Assembly: GCA_038277395.1 (NCBI GenBank)
Contig: CM076195.1
Coordinates: 54,837,293 to 54,901,292 of the forward strand
DNA: 64,000 nt
DNA from: Dryocosmus kuriphilus
Lineage: Eukaryota; Arthropoda; Insecta; Hymenoptera; Cynipidae
Direction: 5' to 3'
The notes beneath the pieces were generated by a model that had not been told where the DNA came from, made no database searches, and saw only the letters and a list, made by a program, of their open reading frames with translations. The first letter of the stretch is position 1, and every line of letters begins with the position of its first letter. A program made the position numbers and the translations under genes. Of the stretch, positions 1 to 10,799 are shown piece by piece.

Positions 1-9
1 TAATCGTAA

Positions 10-192
10 GAGGTCCGTCCTCTCCTAGGAAGCGACCCGGTTAATTTTTTAATGGTGAGGTCCGCCCTATCCGAGGAAGAGACCCGGTTAATTTTTAATG
101 ATACGAGTTCCGTCCTATCCGAGGCACACTGTTAATTTTTAACGGTAAGGGATCAGTCCTATCAGAGGAAGCGACCCAGTTAATTTTTTATC
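10..192. repeat. Four-unit tandem repeat, period about 47 bp
   Basis: Four imperfect units begin near 10, 57, 105 and 149. Each carries a version of GTCCGTCCTATCCGAGGAAG followed by CGACCCGGTTAATTTTT. The third unit has a small internal deletion. The left end lies at the window edge, so the array may continue outside. Confidence 0.85.
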
Positions 193-549
193 ACTGCACG
201 TCGTCGCACTGCACATATAATACTGGAGAAATGGGTACTTACGGGTGAAGTCGGGATCCCTGGTTGTTCCGGAAGGAATCGTCCCTGGTAGCGATCCACC
301 GAGGGTGTTGGGAATTTCCGGGAAGATTAAAATGGCTGAGTACCAGACAAAGGAGAGAAGAGCAATCAAAGAAAGAGAAAGCTTTATTTCCGTTTATATT
401 TAAAGTTCGGTTTATTTATCTCGGTACAAATAAAGGTTTACACTACTCTGCGTTGTCTGCGTTTACAGGTTTCACGGCGAGCGAATCGAACGAGTCTCCT
501 CGCTGACGGTACACACTGGACTCAATTCGAGCGACTCGCGATATCCCGA

Positions 550-581
<32 letters not shown>

Positions 582-828
582 ATGGTTGTCGCCAGCGCGA
601 AACACTACGGACTCGTTCGTCCAGGCTACTGGAGACTACTGAATTCTGCATCGAGACGTTGACACTCAGTCGCTACCTAGAGTAGTTAGCGCCTAGATGA
701 TGGGGTAGAAAAGCGGAGGCTCAGGATTGGCCGAGCGTCTGCCAATACCACACGCGATTTTATGATTTTTCGGTTCACACGCGTAGTTGATCCATCGATT
801 TTCGGAAATGAATTGTTCTGCTGGATTT
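193..828. other. No gene seen; GC-richer stretch with poly-G run
   Basis: No convincing coding sequence. The stretch is richer in CG dinucleotides than its surroundings and contains an uninterrupted run of about 27 G at 555-581. It could be part of an unrecognised transposon, but I see no terminal repeats or protein similarity. Confidence 0.5.
555..581 (+). repeat. Poly-G homopolymer (about 27 G)
   Basis: Uninterrupted G run directly visible. Lengths of such runs are unreliable in assemblies. Confidence 0.95.
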
Positions 829-869
829 TCATGTTTCCAGGAAATCACTGCCTGGAAAAAATCGGGTAC

Positions 870-1378
870 TAAAACAAATAATATAAATAAATGAAATAAA
901 ATAAATAAAATAAATAAAATAAATAAAATCCATAAAATAAATAAAATAAATCAAATAAATAAAATAAATAAAATAAATGAAATAAATAAAGTCGATAAAG
1001 TAAATAAAGTAAATAAAATAAATAAAATAAATAAAATAAATAAAATAAGTGAAATAAATAAAGTAAATAAAGAAAATAAAATTAATAAGATTAATAAAAT
1101 AAATCAAATAAATCAAGCAAATGAAATAAATAAAATAAATGAAGTAAATAAAGTAAACGAAATAAATAAAATACATAAAATAAATAAAAAATAAATAAAA
1201 TGAATAAAATAAAGTAAATAAAATAAAACAAATAAAATAAAAAAATAAGTAAAATAAATAACACAAATAAAATGAATAAAATAAATAAAATAAGTAAAAT
1301 AAGTAAAATAAATGTAATAAGTAAAATAAATAATATAAAATAAATAAAGTAAATAAAATAAAAAATAGAATAAAATTT
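870..1378 (-). repeat. (TTTAT)n-type microsatellite, read on minus strand
   Basis: About 500 bp of AAATAAAATA-type repeats with frequent single substitutions. It directly follows the 3' end of the minus-strand jockey-like fragment, so it looks like an expanded LINE 3' tail. The long Ile/Phe/Tyr-only reading frames across it are by-products of the repeat. Confidence 0.95.
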
Positions 1379-2290
1379 ATTAGAACAGTGCACGGGCAAA
1401 GCCCTTTATTACAAGAAAATACTTATAAACTAATTGAAAAGTAAGCTCAAATCTAAATTAGCTGAATCCGCATAATCGCCACGATTACTAATTACATTGC
1501 GTAACAAACAGTTGAAATCAGTCACGGTAGTATCGAAAAAATTAAAAGTACCATTGAATTTTTTATTTATAGCGTTCGCTTCTTGACATATCCTAGATAA
1601 TGGTGAGTTCGCACCATAATTTGTGCGATGATAAGGTACATAAAATAGTGTTTTTGATCGAAGAGATTTAACAGGTGCCTTTAATTTAATTTCGGAAAGT
1701 GAAGTAGGACAGTTAATAGAGTTATTTAATATGTTATGTAGGAATCGCATGTCAGCAAATAAGAATCTAGAACAAATCTTTCGGATTTTGAGTAGCGCTC
1801 TAATCCCATCGTTATCATGATCGTATCTATTCATAGCCATGCCCAGCTGTCTAGCCGCGAAACGAAGAAATCGGTTCTGAATGCGTTCGAGTCTGGTCTT
1901 ATGAACGGTATATTGCGGACATTAAATGACAGACGCATATTCTATAAGTGGTCTTACTAACGAGAAATGGAGAGCCTTTAGCGCGAGTGGGTTTCTGATT
2001 TGAGAAGCATTTCTACTAACGAAGCCCAGAGATCTAAGGGATTTGCTTGCAGCGGCAGAAATCTGATCGTCAAAAGATAATGTCTCATCAAGGTGTACCC
2101 CTATGTCGTGCACACTCGTGAATCTGTCCAGTACCTCCCCCCCGATGAGATAATTGTACTTAGGAAAGTGTTTTTTTTCCTGGAAAATTATATAACTACA
2201 CATTTTTTAATGTTAAACTGCATTCCATTTAGAGTGCACCAATCCTGCAGCCGATCAAGGTCATCCTGCAGGTCGATACAATCCAGATTT
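1379..2290 (-). mobile_element. 5'-truncated jockey-like non-LTR retrotransposon
   Basis: A minus-strand fragment holding the end of a reverse transcriptase ORF, a short 3' UTR with AATAAAGGGCTTTGCCCGTG near 1390-1410, and then the AT microsatellite. The 5' end is cut at about 2290, where it abuts a different ORF1-like sequence. This matches insertion by target-primed reverse transcription with 5' truncation. Confidence 0.75.
1430..2290 (-). pseudogene. Reverse transcriptase C-terminal part (jockey-like), nonsense-mutated
   Basis: Reading on the minus strand from about 2290, one continuous frame gives segments typical of the thumb and C-terminal region of jockey-like LINE reverse transcriptases. 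They are a DLQDDLDRLQDWC and NGMQFNIKKC block, an IGVHLDETLSFDDQI block, a SLVRPLIEYASVI block, the RIQNRFLRFAARQLGMAM block and a YHRTNYGANSP motif, ending at a stop at 1430-1432. The catalytic YxDD box lies upstream and is missing. Two in-frame stops are visible, one before FSRKKKHF (about 2205) and one after EYASVI (about 1922). There is no frameshift between the two long open segments. The piece is inactive. Family-level identity is firm; the exact clade is less sure. Confidence 0.8.
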
Positions 2291-2930
2291 CTAATTCCTT
2301 CTTCTTCTCGCTCTTTCTTCTCTCTCTTTCTCCCATTCAACTGCTGTCAATTTCCACGGCTGTCCTCTCCATGTACTCTCTTGTTCCCCAATCCGGAAGC
2401 AAGCATCTTTCATCCTTCTCTGTCCTTTATCCGACATCAGAGACTCCATTTTCTCGTTCACTTGTTCCAGGCATCTCTGAAACTTCTCCCACCTTTCCTT
2501 CGTTTCCTTCCTCTCCTTTTCTCGCACCACTCTCTTTTTTTGCTCTCCCCTCACATCCCACTCCGTCTTCAGCGCTCCCAGAGCTGCTCCTGTTGCTTCT
2601 TCAAGGATTCCAAGCACGCCCGCTCCTTCCTTGCTTATCCCCTTTCTCGCTCATTTTCCTGTTTAATTCCCCTCTCTTTCTCACTTTGCCCAGCGACACT
2701 ACTACGTTACCCAAACTGAGCTACTCTGAGGCGTCCTCTCGTTCTCCCGTCCTTCCGGTTCGTCACCTAATCTCACTTTTGCCTCGTGTCGCTTCCTCAC
2801 TACTCACTTTTCATCCACCATTTTTCATTTCTACGCACGCCTTCACTTCCACTTTTACTTCCAGTTTCACTCCAGCTTTCTATCACCTTCATCCACTTCT
2901 TTTCACGTTTTTACACCTGCTAACCGCCTA
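2291..2930 (-). pseudogene. ORF1-like charged coiled-coil segment of a LINE
   Basis: The minus strand has an open stretch (2617-2291, 108 codons) very rich in Glu, Lys and Arg, including a WEKFQRCLEQVNEKMESL coiled-coil-like run. Further upstream up to about 2930 the same composition continues but with stops. Composition and layout resemble the ORF1 proteins of the LINE family further right, including being preceded by an AT pentanucleotide tract (2935-3215). Similarity is by composition rather than clear alignment, so this is tentative. It is interrupted at 2290 by the jockey-like fragment. Confidence 0.45.
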
Positions 2931-2934
2931 AATT

Positions 2935-4430
2935 AAAATATAATTAAATTTAAGTAAAATGTAATAAAATAAAACAAATCAAAACAAAATAAAATGAAAA
3001 GAATAAAATAAAATGGAATAAAATAAAACAAAATTGAAAAAATATAAAACGAAGCAAAGTAAAATAAAGCGGAACAAAATATAATAAAACAAAGTAAAAG
3101 GAAAATAAAACAAATAGGATAATATAAAATAAAACAAAATAAAATAAATAAAATATATTAACAAAATGAATTAAAGTAAACTAAAATAAAATAGAATAAA
3201 ATAAAATAAAGTTGGAGAAAAATACTTACGGAGAAAAAGCGGAGGAGGGAAAGTATAATCAGGGAAAAAGGTTCGGGAGAAAGTGAATTAGGTGTAAAGG
3301 AAGTTTAGAGAAAAAAGGGGGACTTAGGGAGCAAAGTGTATTATGGATTGCGGTCCTGCAATATTATTGACCGACCTAACGAGTGATGCACAACTGTGAA
3401 ATGCTTAAATAATTCATTTGTTGATAATTTTAAAACCAAACAACGTTATACTAATGTTTTTGTTCAATTCTTTGAAAATAGTACGTCATCTTTCTGTCAG
3501 CAAATATCAAAGAGAAATCCGCTGGGGAATTAGTTAATGAAAAAGCAAAAATATAACTGAAAGCGAATGACGTGTACTTATAGAACGCATAATCATTCAA
3601 TTTGTTGATAAAGTTCAAGACAGACCAACGAGGAGGAGGAGGAGCAGTAGGAGGAGGTTTAACATTACTTTAACGTCAGCTTAATATTACTTTATCATTA
3701 CTTTAACTATAATTTAACGTTAGTTTAACATTACCTGAGGAGGAGGAGGAGAAGGAGGAGGTTTAACAATATTTCAATATTACACTAACCGTACTTTAAC
3801 TTTAGTTTCAAAATACTTAAGGAGGAGGAGGTGGATGAGGAGGAGGAAGAGTAAGAGTGGGAGGAGGTTTAGCATTACTTTAACATTACACTAACATTAC
3901 CTTAACAATAATTTAATTATACTTTACCATTAGTTTAACATTAATTGGGGAGGAGAAGGACGAGGAGGAGAAGTTTTAGCATTATTTTAGCATTACATCA
4001 ACATTACTTTGACATTAGTTTAACATTACTTTAAGATTACATTAACTATACTTTAACATTAGTTCAACATTACTCGAGGAGGAACAGCAGGAGGCTTAAT
4101 ATTACTTTAACATTACATTAGCATCACTTTAAAAATAGTTTAACATAATTTTAACATTAATTCACCTATGCCTTAACATTAATTTAACCTTACTTGAGGA
4201 GGGGGAGGAGGAGTAGGAGGTTTAGCATTACTTTAGCGGTACATTAACATTACTTTAACATTACATTAACTATACTTTAGCATTAGATCAACATTACTTG
4301 AGGAGGAACAGGAAGAGGTTTAACATTACTTTAACATTACATTAATATCACTTTAAATATAGTTTAACATTATTTTAACATTACTTTACCTATGTTAGGG
4401 TATAGTTAAAGCAGTGTTAATGTTAATGTG
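2935..4430. repeat. Left arm of a large inverted repeat
   Basis: Contains, left to right, a (TAAAA)n-like tract (2935-3215), an A/G-rich stretch, a roughly 300-bp single-copy-like stretch (3330-3630) and a minisatellite (3630-4425). The same pieces appear in reverse complement in the reverse order at 6175-7060. For example TTGTTGATAAAGTTCAAGAC with ACCAACGAGGAGGAGG on the left corresponds to CTCCTCGTTGGTCCGTCTTT at 6484-6503. Identity looks moderate, with many substitutions. Confidence 0.75.
3628..4425 (+). repeat. GGAGGA plus TTTAACATTAC minisatellite
   Basis: Blocks of GAGGAGGAGG alternate with runs of TTTAACATTACTTTAACATT, at least five times. The blocks vary in length and are not strictly periodic. 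The reverse-complement version lies at 6175-6490. Confidence 0.85.
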
Positions 4431-6174
4431 CTGGTCGGCCGGAGGAAACACGGACCAAACTACCTTGAGTTAATTCGTTTATTTTATATTTTTAGTGGGA
4501 CCTGAACTTTCTTAGGGAGTTCCTCACTTGCTACTTCAAGTGAAATGGGATGAGGGTTGTTTAATAAAGTAGTACTTTAAACATTTCACCTTGTCATAGA
4601 TTAGGTTATCTTTCATTTAATTATTGCAAATACATGGGAGGATGGGGGCATGAATCGAGAGAGAGAAAAAAAGAGAGAGGGACACAAATATTATGGATAT
4701 ATACATCTAAGGAGAGATACTTCTGACCTGCATATGTGGCGATCCTTCTCACCTTCGTACACTTCACACCCGCTCACGTCGCGATCGTTGCTCCCAAGGT
4801 TCTCACATGTCAAATTAGAATTGTGTTGTGACGAAATAATTTACGCCGGAACATACTGGTGACAGCGATGTGAATTCACTAATCAGGAAAATCCGCGCAC
4901 AAGTCATTTGACTTTCTAGTCCTTAAAATTCGTGACAGTGTCAATAAATTTCACCCCCGAAATGATCTGGTTGCACACAGCTTAACTTTGCTCCGCGATT
5001 CCGTTTTCCAATTAATGTCCCAAAACCCTTTTTATCGTACCCGTTGTCGGCTCGGAACCTTCGGGGCAACTATCACGACGCGAACGTGAAAGGAATAACG
5101 GACGGAGCTAGGGTGACATTTACATGCCCCTTTTTCTTAACGAACCTTCTTGATCATGCAAGAAGTCGCAGTAGAATGCTATCGAGACAAGGAATTGATT
5201 TGCCTTGTTGTCTATGGTATGCATGAATTTAGGGAGGGTTTCTTGCTGCGTTTGCACCGCGAGCGTGGGACCTCCGTCCCAGCAGGATGTAACCCGCGGG
5301 ACCACTAATTGCTGATCTGTTAAAATAATTGCAACTAAGAAATTTGGAAGGTGCATTGTTGCCATGCAGTTTATTTGAAGTACTTGGTTAATTTTTGGGA
5401 TTAAGTCTAATATCTTTTGAATACTGTATATCTTTAGATTTAATTGTTTATTATTTTTCTTTTTGATTTGCTTTTAGGAGAATATCTAAAACGTGTCAAT
5501 TCATTATCCCTAAATGATCCTTTCACTTATTGATTATTATTTTAAATCAATCAATAACTTGAATTCCTAAGTCTTTAATATATCTTTCTATGGGAGATAG
5601 TTATGCATTAATTGAACTCTTCTAATTTTCCTGTTGTTAATATAGTTTTGAAATAGGCAGTTTCAGAATTAACCAGTTTCAGAATTAGTCTATATTGATT
5701 CTGTTCTATTATCCAACACTCTTATTATTAGTTATCACTGATGGTTAGTTTATTTAGTAATTTTCTGAAATTTGGAAACTAGATAGTAAAGGAAAAGTTG
5801 AGAAAATTATCTATATGGCTTTTTAGTTTTTAATATCAATTGGCTTAGTTATTAACCTTTAGTGGCCGCACGGTTCGCTACGAATACCCGGGGAGCATAA
5901 CAAAAAGAACGTTCGCGCTCGACGTGCTTCTCTCCTTGTTCTTTCCCGGCGTGTGGACGGCGTCGACAATAGTCGCTGTACTCGTACGCTCTGCTACACC
6001 TTTATCCCTTCTCTCTCTTTCTCTCTCAATGGGCACTTAGTCCAGGGGTCGTGTATATGCTATAAGCTAAGACTGCGAAACAATCTACCAGGCCGCAAGA
6101 TGGACTTGAATAATACGTATAGGCACCGCGGATGCTGTACCTGGTATAGATCAATCTCATCATCAGCAATGTTT
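4431..6174. other. Spacer between inverted-repeat arms; no gene recognised
   Basis: About 1.7 kb between the two arms. Short open frames occur on both strands (for example 5044-5226 plus and 5120-5365 minus) but none shows a recognisable domain. If the arms belong to one transposon, this is its interior, without a visible transposase. Confidence 0.5.
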
Positions 6175-7060
6175 ACCGTAACATTAAAGTAATGTTAAAC
6201 TAATGGTTAAGTAATTTAAATGTAATGTTGAAGTAATGTTAAAACTCTACCCCTCCCCTACCTCCTCCTCATCAAGTATTGTTAAATTAATGCTAAAGTA
6301 AGGTTCGTGTAACGTTGAAGTATTGTTAAACCTCCTCCTCCTCCTCCTCCTCCTCCTCCTCAAGGTAATGTTAAACTAAAGTTAAAGTATAGTTAAAGTA
6401 ATGTTAAAGAAATGTTAAACTAATGTTAAAGTAATGTTAATGTAACGTTAAAGGAATGTCAAGCCTCCTTCTCCTCCTCTTCCTCCTCGTTGGTCCGTCT
6501 TTGACTTTTATGAAAAAATTGAATATTTATACGTTCTATAAATATGCGTCACTCGCCTTCAGTTATCTTTTTGCTTTTTCATTAACTAATTCCTTAGCGG
6601 ATTTCTCCATGATATTTGCTGACAAACAGATGACGTCATATTCTCAAAGACTTGAACAAAAACGTAAGTATAACATTGTTTGGTCTTAAAATTTATCAAG
6701 AAATGAATTATTTAAGCATTTCGTAATTGTGCGTCACTCGTAAGGTTGGCCAAAATTATTGCACGACCAAAATCCATTCACTTTCTTCTCTAATTCCTCC
6801 TTTTTCTCTAAACCTCCTTTCCACCTAATCCACTTCCCCCCTAACCTTCTTCCCTGATTCTTTTTTTCCCTCATCAGCTTTTTCTCCATAGGTTTTTTCT
6901 CCGATTTCATTTTGTTCTTTTCTATTTTATTTTATTTTAATTCGTTTCGTTATATTTTATCTATTTTATTTTGTTTTATTTTATATTATTTTCTTTATAT
7001 TATTTTCCTTTACTTTTACTTTATTATATTTTGTTCTATTTTATTTTACTATGTCACAAC
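6175..7060. repeat. Right arm of the large inverted repeat
   Basis: Reverse-complement counterpart of 2935-4430. It has TTAAAGTAATGTTAAA and CCTCCTCC minisatellite (6175-6490), then the single-copy-like stretch (6490-6770), a C/T-rich stretch (6775-6900) and a (TTTTA)n-like tract (6905-7055). It is shorter than the left arm mainly because the minisatellite is shorter. Confidence 0.75.
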
Positions 7061-7450
7061 CAAAGTATATTTATTAACCCTTCCATAACTGCCAAGATGC
7101 CCAAAGTGGCACCGTCAACGTTCGAACCTACCGAGCGCTCTTGGGTGTGGGAGGAAATTGACAAAATGAACTCAATCATTATTCGTGGATGAGTTTATTA
7201 CTTTTATGGGGACGTATTCATTTAACCTCTTCCGAGGGGTGCTATATCCTGATCCTCAATGGGTTTTGGAGTCTCTTGTGTTCTAATTTTGTGAGGCCGA
7301 GGTACAGAAATAAGGTTGTTTCAACAAATGAATCATCAAACAAAAATATATATTCTAAAAACCCCCAGTTCACTTTTCGATGTGTCGTTAACAACGAAGT
7401 ATTCACTTACATGGCAAAGAAGACACAATGTATTTACAGCGTAATGATTT
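7061..7450. other. No gene seen
   Basis: AT-rich stretch. Short open frames at 6971-7192 and 7189-7455 show no recognisable domain. Confidence 0.4.
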
Positions 7451-7452
7451 TA

Positions 7453-7590
7453 TAATTTATTATTATTAGCAAGGGTGATAAGTCAATTAGCATGAGTTAT
7501 AGCTGCTTGACTATCAATTGAAAAAGGATTCCTTTAGCATGGTTGTAGCTGCGTGAACCCTTATTACCTTGATGATAATAAATTATTATT
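7453..7590 (+). repeat. Branched hairpin unit, copy 1
   Basis: Related to copy 2 at 7620-7750. Two inner hairpins are closed by CAATT/AATTG (7484-7488 with 7516-7520) and GGATTC/GAACCC (7526-7531 with 7555-7560, one A-C mismatch). Their loops both carry the motif TTAGCATG...TAGCTGC.TGA. The outer stem pairs an ATTTATTATTATTAG-type left arm with a right arm from 7567, with one small size difference. Confidence 0.7.
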
Positions 7591-7619
7591 TCGCCAAACA
7601 CTTACACTTAATTCCACTT

Positions 7620-7750
7620 TAGTTTACTGTTATCAAGGGCGATCAGCCAATTAGCATGATTATAGCTGCTTGACGATCAATTGGACAAGGATTCATTTAA
7701 CATGACTTGTAGCTGCGTGAATCCTAGAACACCTTGATACCAGTAAACTA
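7620..7750 (+). repeat. Branched hairpin unit, copy 2
   Basis: The outer arms TAGTTTACTGTTATCAAGG (7620-7638) and its complement at 7732-7750 pair at 18 of 19 positions. Inside are two hairpins: CCAATT/AATTGG (7647-7652 with 7679-7684) and AGGATTCA/TGAATCCT (7688-7695 with 7718-7725). Both loops contain a TTARCATG...TAGCTGC.TGA motif. The outermost stem sequence differs from copy 1 yet still pairs. Confidence 0.8.
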
Positions 7751-8598
7751 TGTGCGGTATGAACATAAATCATTTAATTGTACAATAAAATAGCAACGAT
7801 ACTGGACTCACCATGCCGCCCACATCTTATGTTCTATCGTTAGGCAAGCGAGTGAGACAGGTGCGACCTTGATTACACCCTTGCCTAATGGGCCGTTTAT
7901 TCCTTAACTACACGCGCACACACTTGAGTGGCGCGTATGAGACGCTTTTTCCCACTGTCGCGATGTCACTTGTTTTTCAAAGGTCAACGGGCAATTGGCT
8001 TTGAACCGAGGGTCCCTGAGTTTACCTTTAAAAACGATTCGATACAGAACATAAAAATAATAAAAATAGGGAAAATGTATTTGTTAAACACCAAGATAAT
8101 TACAATCATACATTCAATTGGGAAGATACAATTATCGTTGATCAAGAGTCCCATTATAACAAAAGATTGACCTCAGAAATGATTCACATTAAGTGTAATA
8201 ATAACAGTATCAATAAGAAGGAGGATATTTATTCCTTTAATCATTCTTATTTTCCATTAATCAGAAATCTAAAATTGTAATTCGTTAATTCAAAACAAAC
8301 TTCGCTTCATATATATGTACAGTCTGGATACGAGTTCAGTCTAATCGTATTTCCATGTTTGCCTTTCTCAGTTGACCGAAAATTGTCTGTCTATACGGGT
8401 CAATATGCGAATTTTAAAATATTTTCAACGCGTTAACTATATAATGTTAACTAGTCTTTAAGTGATTTTCAACATTTGAAGGTAAAAAAAACAAAAAAAG
8501 AAAAAAGTGTTTTTTTTTTAATTTTAATTTAAAAATTCTTTTAAACCTATAATGTGCGTATGATTTTTGGTGTAATTTTTTCATTTTCTTTAAATATA
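7751..8598. other. No gene seen
   Basis: AT-rich, with A and T homopolymer clusters around 8480-8545 and a short inverted repeat TTAGGCAAG / CTTGCCTAA near 7841-7890. One 80-codon open frame (7928-8170) shows no known domain. Confidence 0.4.
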
Positions 8599-8640
8599 GC
8601 CTGATGAGGTCGGCAAACCAAGCCGACGAAACGTCGTTTC
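8599..8640 (+). ncRNA. Hammerhead-ribozyme-like core (candidate)
   Basis: CTGATGA (8601-8607) is followed by a perfect 6-bp stem GTCGGC/GCCGAC (8609-8614 with 8622-8627), then GAAA (8628-8631) and CGTC ending at 8635. This is the order of the conserved parts of type I hammerhead ribozymes, which are known in Penelope-like elements and retrozymes. Weak points: one extra G (8608) between the CTGATGA box and stem II, a very short stem III, and a stem I of only about three pairs (8598-8600 with 8636-8638). It may be a decayed copy. Confidence 0.4.
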
Positions 8641-8744
8641 AAAGATAAAAAACCTTTTGTCTTATTTTACTCTCGTATATCGAGCATAACTTGCTTCCCA
8701 AATATTATGGAGAGTGATCAATTAATTGTGATTGTTGTTCCTAA

Positions 8745-10795
8745 TATTTTCCCCCCTTTCCCTCTCCTCTACAACTTCTCCTCTAAATCTGACAGAAGTA
8801 TACTGAACAGAATTGGGCTCACGGACACCCTTGTCTGAACCCCCTTCCTGTCCAGAATTCCTCACCTTTCTCGTCTCCTATCTTCACTCTTATCTTATTG
8901 TCCATAAATATTTCTTTTATCCTCTCTACTAAACCCTCATCTACTCCTCTCTCTATCATGGCTGACCACAACACCCTCCTATTGACTGAGTCAAATGCTG
9001 CCTTAAAGTCCACAAACAATGCGACTAGTTTTCCTTCCTTTTTCCCTAGTTTCCTATTGACTAGGTAACTTAGAACGTAGACGTTATTTATGGTTCCCAC
9101 CCCTCTTCGGAAACCCGCTTGATTACGTATTATACTTCCCTTTTCTTCCACCTGTTTTCTTAATATCCTTCTAAGCACTTCCGCATAAATTTTATATCCC
9201 AGCGACATGAGTGTAATACCTCTATATTTCTCTACTCTTTTCCCCTCCCCTTTCTTAGACAATGGCACTACCAGCCCTCTCTTCCATTCCTCCGGCCATC
9301 CTTCTCCTTTTCATACTTTCTTACATATCATCCACATTTCTTTCCTCACCCCTGTTCCTCCATATTTCAGTGCTTCATTTTCCAAGCCATCTTCCCCTGT
9401 TCCCTTATTTCTTTTCAACCTTGTAATCGCCTCATTTACCTCATCCCTACTGATCTCGTTAACACTGTCCTCATCCCCATCTACTACCCTTCTTCCTTCT
9501 CTCTTTACCCTATACTCCACACCTCATAACAGCTCCTTGAAGTGCTTCGTCCATTCTTTCATTCCTATTTCTTCATTTATACCCTTCCTTCCTCCTCTTT
9601 CCCTATTTATCACTTCCCATTCCCTCCCTTCATTTACTGCTCTCTCTACCTCTTCCATATACCTTTCTTTCTCCTTCTGTCTTTTCCCGTTTATCATTCT
9701 TTCGTGTTCCCTCTTTCTCCTGCTGCATTCTTCTTTTTCCATTTCCCCTTTCCTCCATTTTCTTATAGTCTCCTTCATTTTATCTTTACTTTCCGTGCAT
9801 TCTTCATCCCACCAACCTCTCCTATGCCCCTCTTCTGTTTCTCTCGGTCTCACCTCTTCTCTTACCTTATCAATCACTCTCTTTAGTTTTGCTAGCCGTG
9901 TGTCTACTTCTTCCTCTTCCAAATCCCCTATCTCCTCGTTTTCTATTTTTTCTCTAAATTCTTTCAAGTTTTCCTCCCCCCAACTTCCCATTTTCAATTG
10001 TATTTCTCTCTTCCCTTTCCTCTTCCCCCTATTGCATTTTTGGCCACCACATCTCATTGTCGCGATCAACCAAAAGTGTTCTGAGCCTGTCACGTTGCCC
10101 ACTTCCTTTCTAACCATCCGCTTCCTTATTCTTACTTCTACTAGAATGTAATCTATTACGGTGTCCCCTATACCTGCGTACGTATATTCTCCTTCTTCAT
10201 CCCCCTTTGTATTGCCGTTACAAATGAACCATCCCGCCTCTCCCAACAGGTCCAGTAGCCTTCTCCCCTCCCGATCCGTTTTCTTTTGTTTCGAGTTTCT
10301 TATGAACATCTCCTTTTCTCTATCCCAAACCTCTCCTCTTTGTTGCCCTGTCCATGCATTCAAATCCCGTCCTATTAGGACCAGACTCTCTTATTTTTCC
10401 TCTGTCCATTTCCTTATTGTTTTCCATCCTTCCTCTTCTCCTCTTCTTCTGTACACGCATACTACATCGACAATAACTTTTCCTAATTTTACTTTTCTAA
10501 CCATTGTTCCATCCGTTTCATCCATATACTCTCCCTTCTCGTCCTGTAACACCAGTTCCTTTTTTATCCCTGACACCATGCCATTCATTCCTCTCCCTTT
10601 CACGTGCTCCTTTCTCGCTGCTTGTATCTTCCAGTCATATGCTTTCGGTAATATTTTTTTCATGCCTTTCCACTCCTTCTCATTCAACCACGTCTCACTC
10701 ATCATTATCACATCCCACTTCTGCAGTTCCCCCAAGGTCCCTTATCCTTGTTTTTTAATCCCGATACACTCCAGAACGCTACTTTCACGTCGCTC
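8745..10795 (-). pseudogene. LINE element 1 ORF2: APE endonuclease and partial reverse transcriptase
   Basis: The endonuclease starts at VAFWSVSGL (about 10787), with SETWL, a GRDLNAWTG metal-site motif, TVIDYIL and a GSEHFWLIAT motif that keeps the catalytic-type His. The reverse transcriptase starts with TGEDGLENEALKYGG, then GLVVPL, EKYRGITLMSLGYKIYAE, the ALFVDFKAAFDSV box with its catalytic Asp, and GRGFRQGCP, where the frame shifts (about 8819). LSPILFSILLSDLEEKL continues in another frame to a stop at about 8746. Other breaks are a frameshift near 10735 and in-frame stops near 10390, 9522 and 9308. The YADD box is missing, so no active enzyme is possible. Confidence 0.85.
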
Positions 10796-10799
10796 TTTT

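Noticed and set aside
829..1399. Open frames of 100-145 codons made of Phe, Ile, Leu and Tyr (also at 18.7, 21.3-21.9, 25.3-26.6 and 30.1 kb)
   Set aside because: They are translations of (TTTAT)n microsatellite, where stops are rare in some frames. No membrane-protein features beyond composition.
5044..6192. Short open frames in the spacer of the large inverted repeat as a transposase gene
   Set aside because: None exceeds about 80 codons and none has catalytic motifs.
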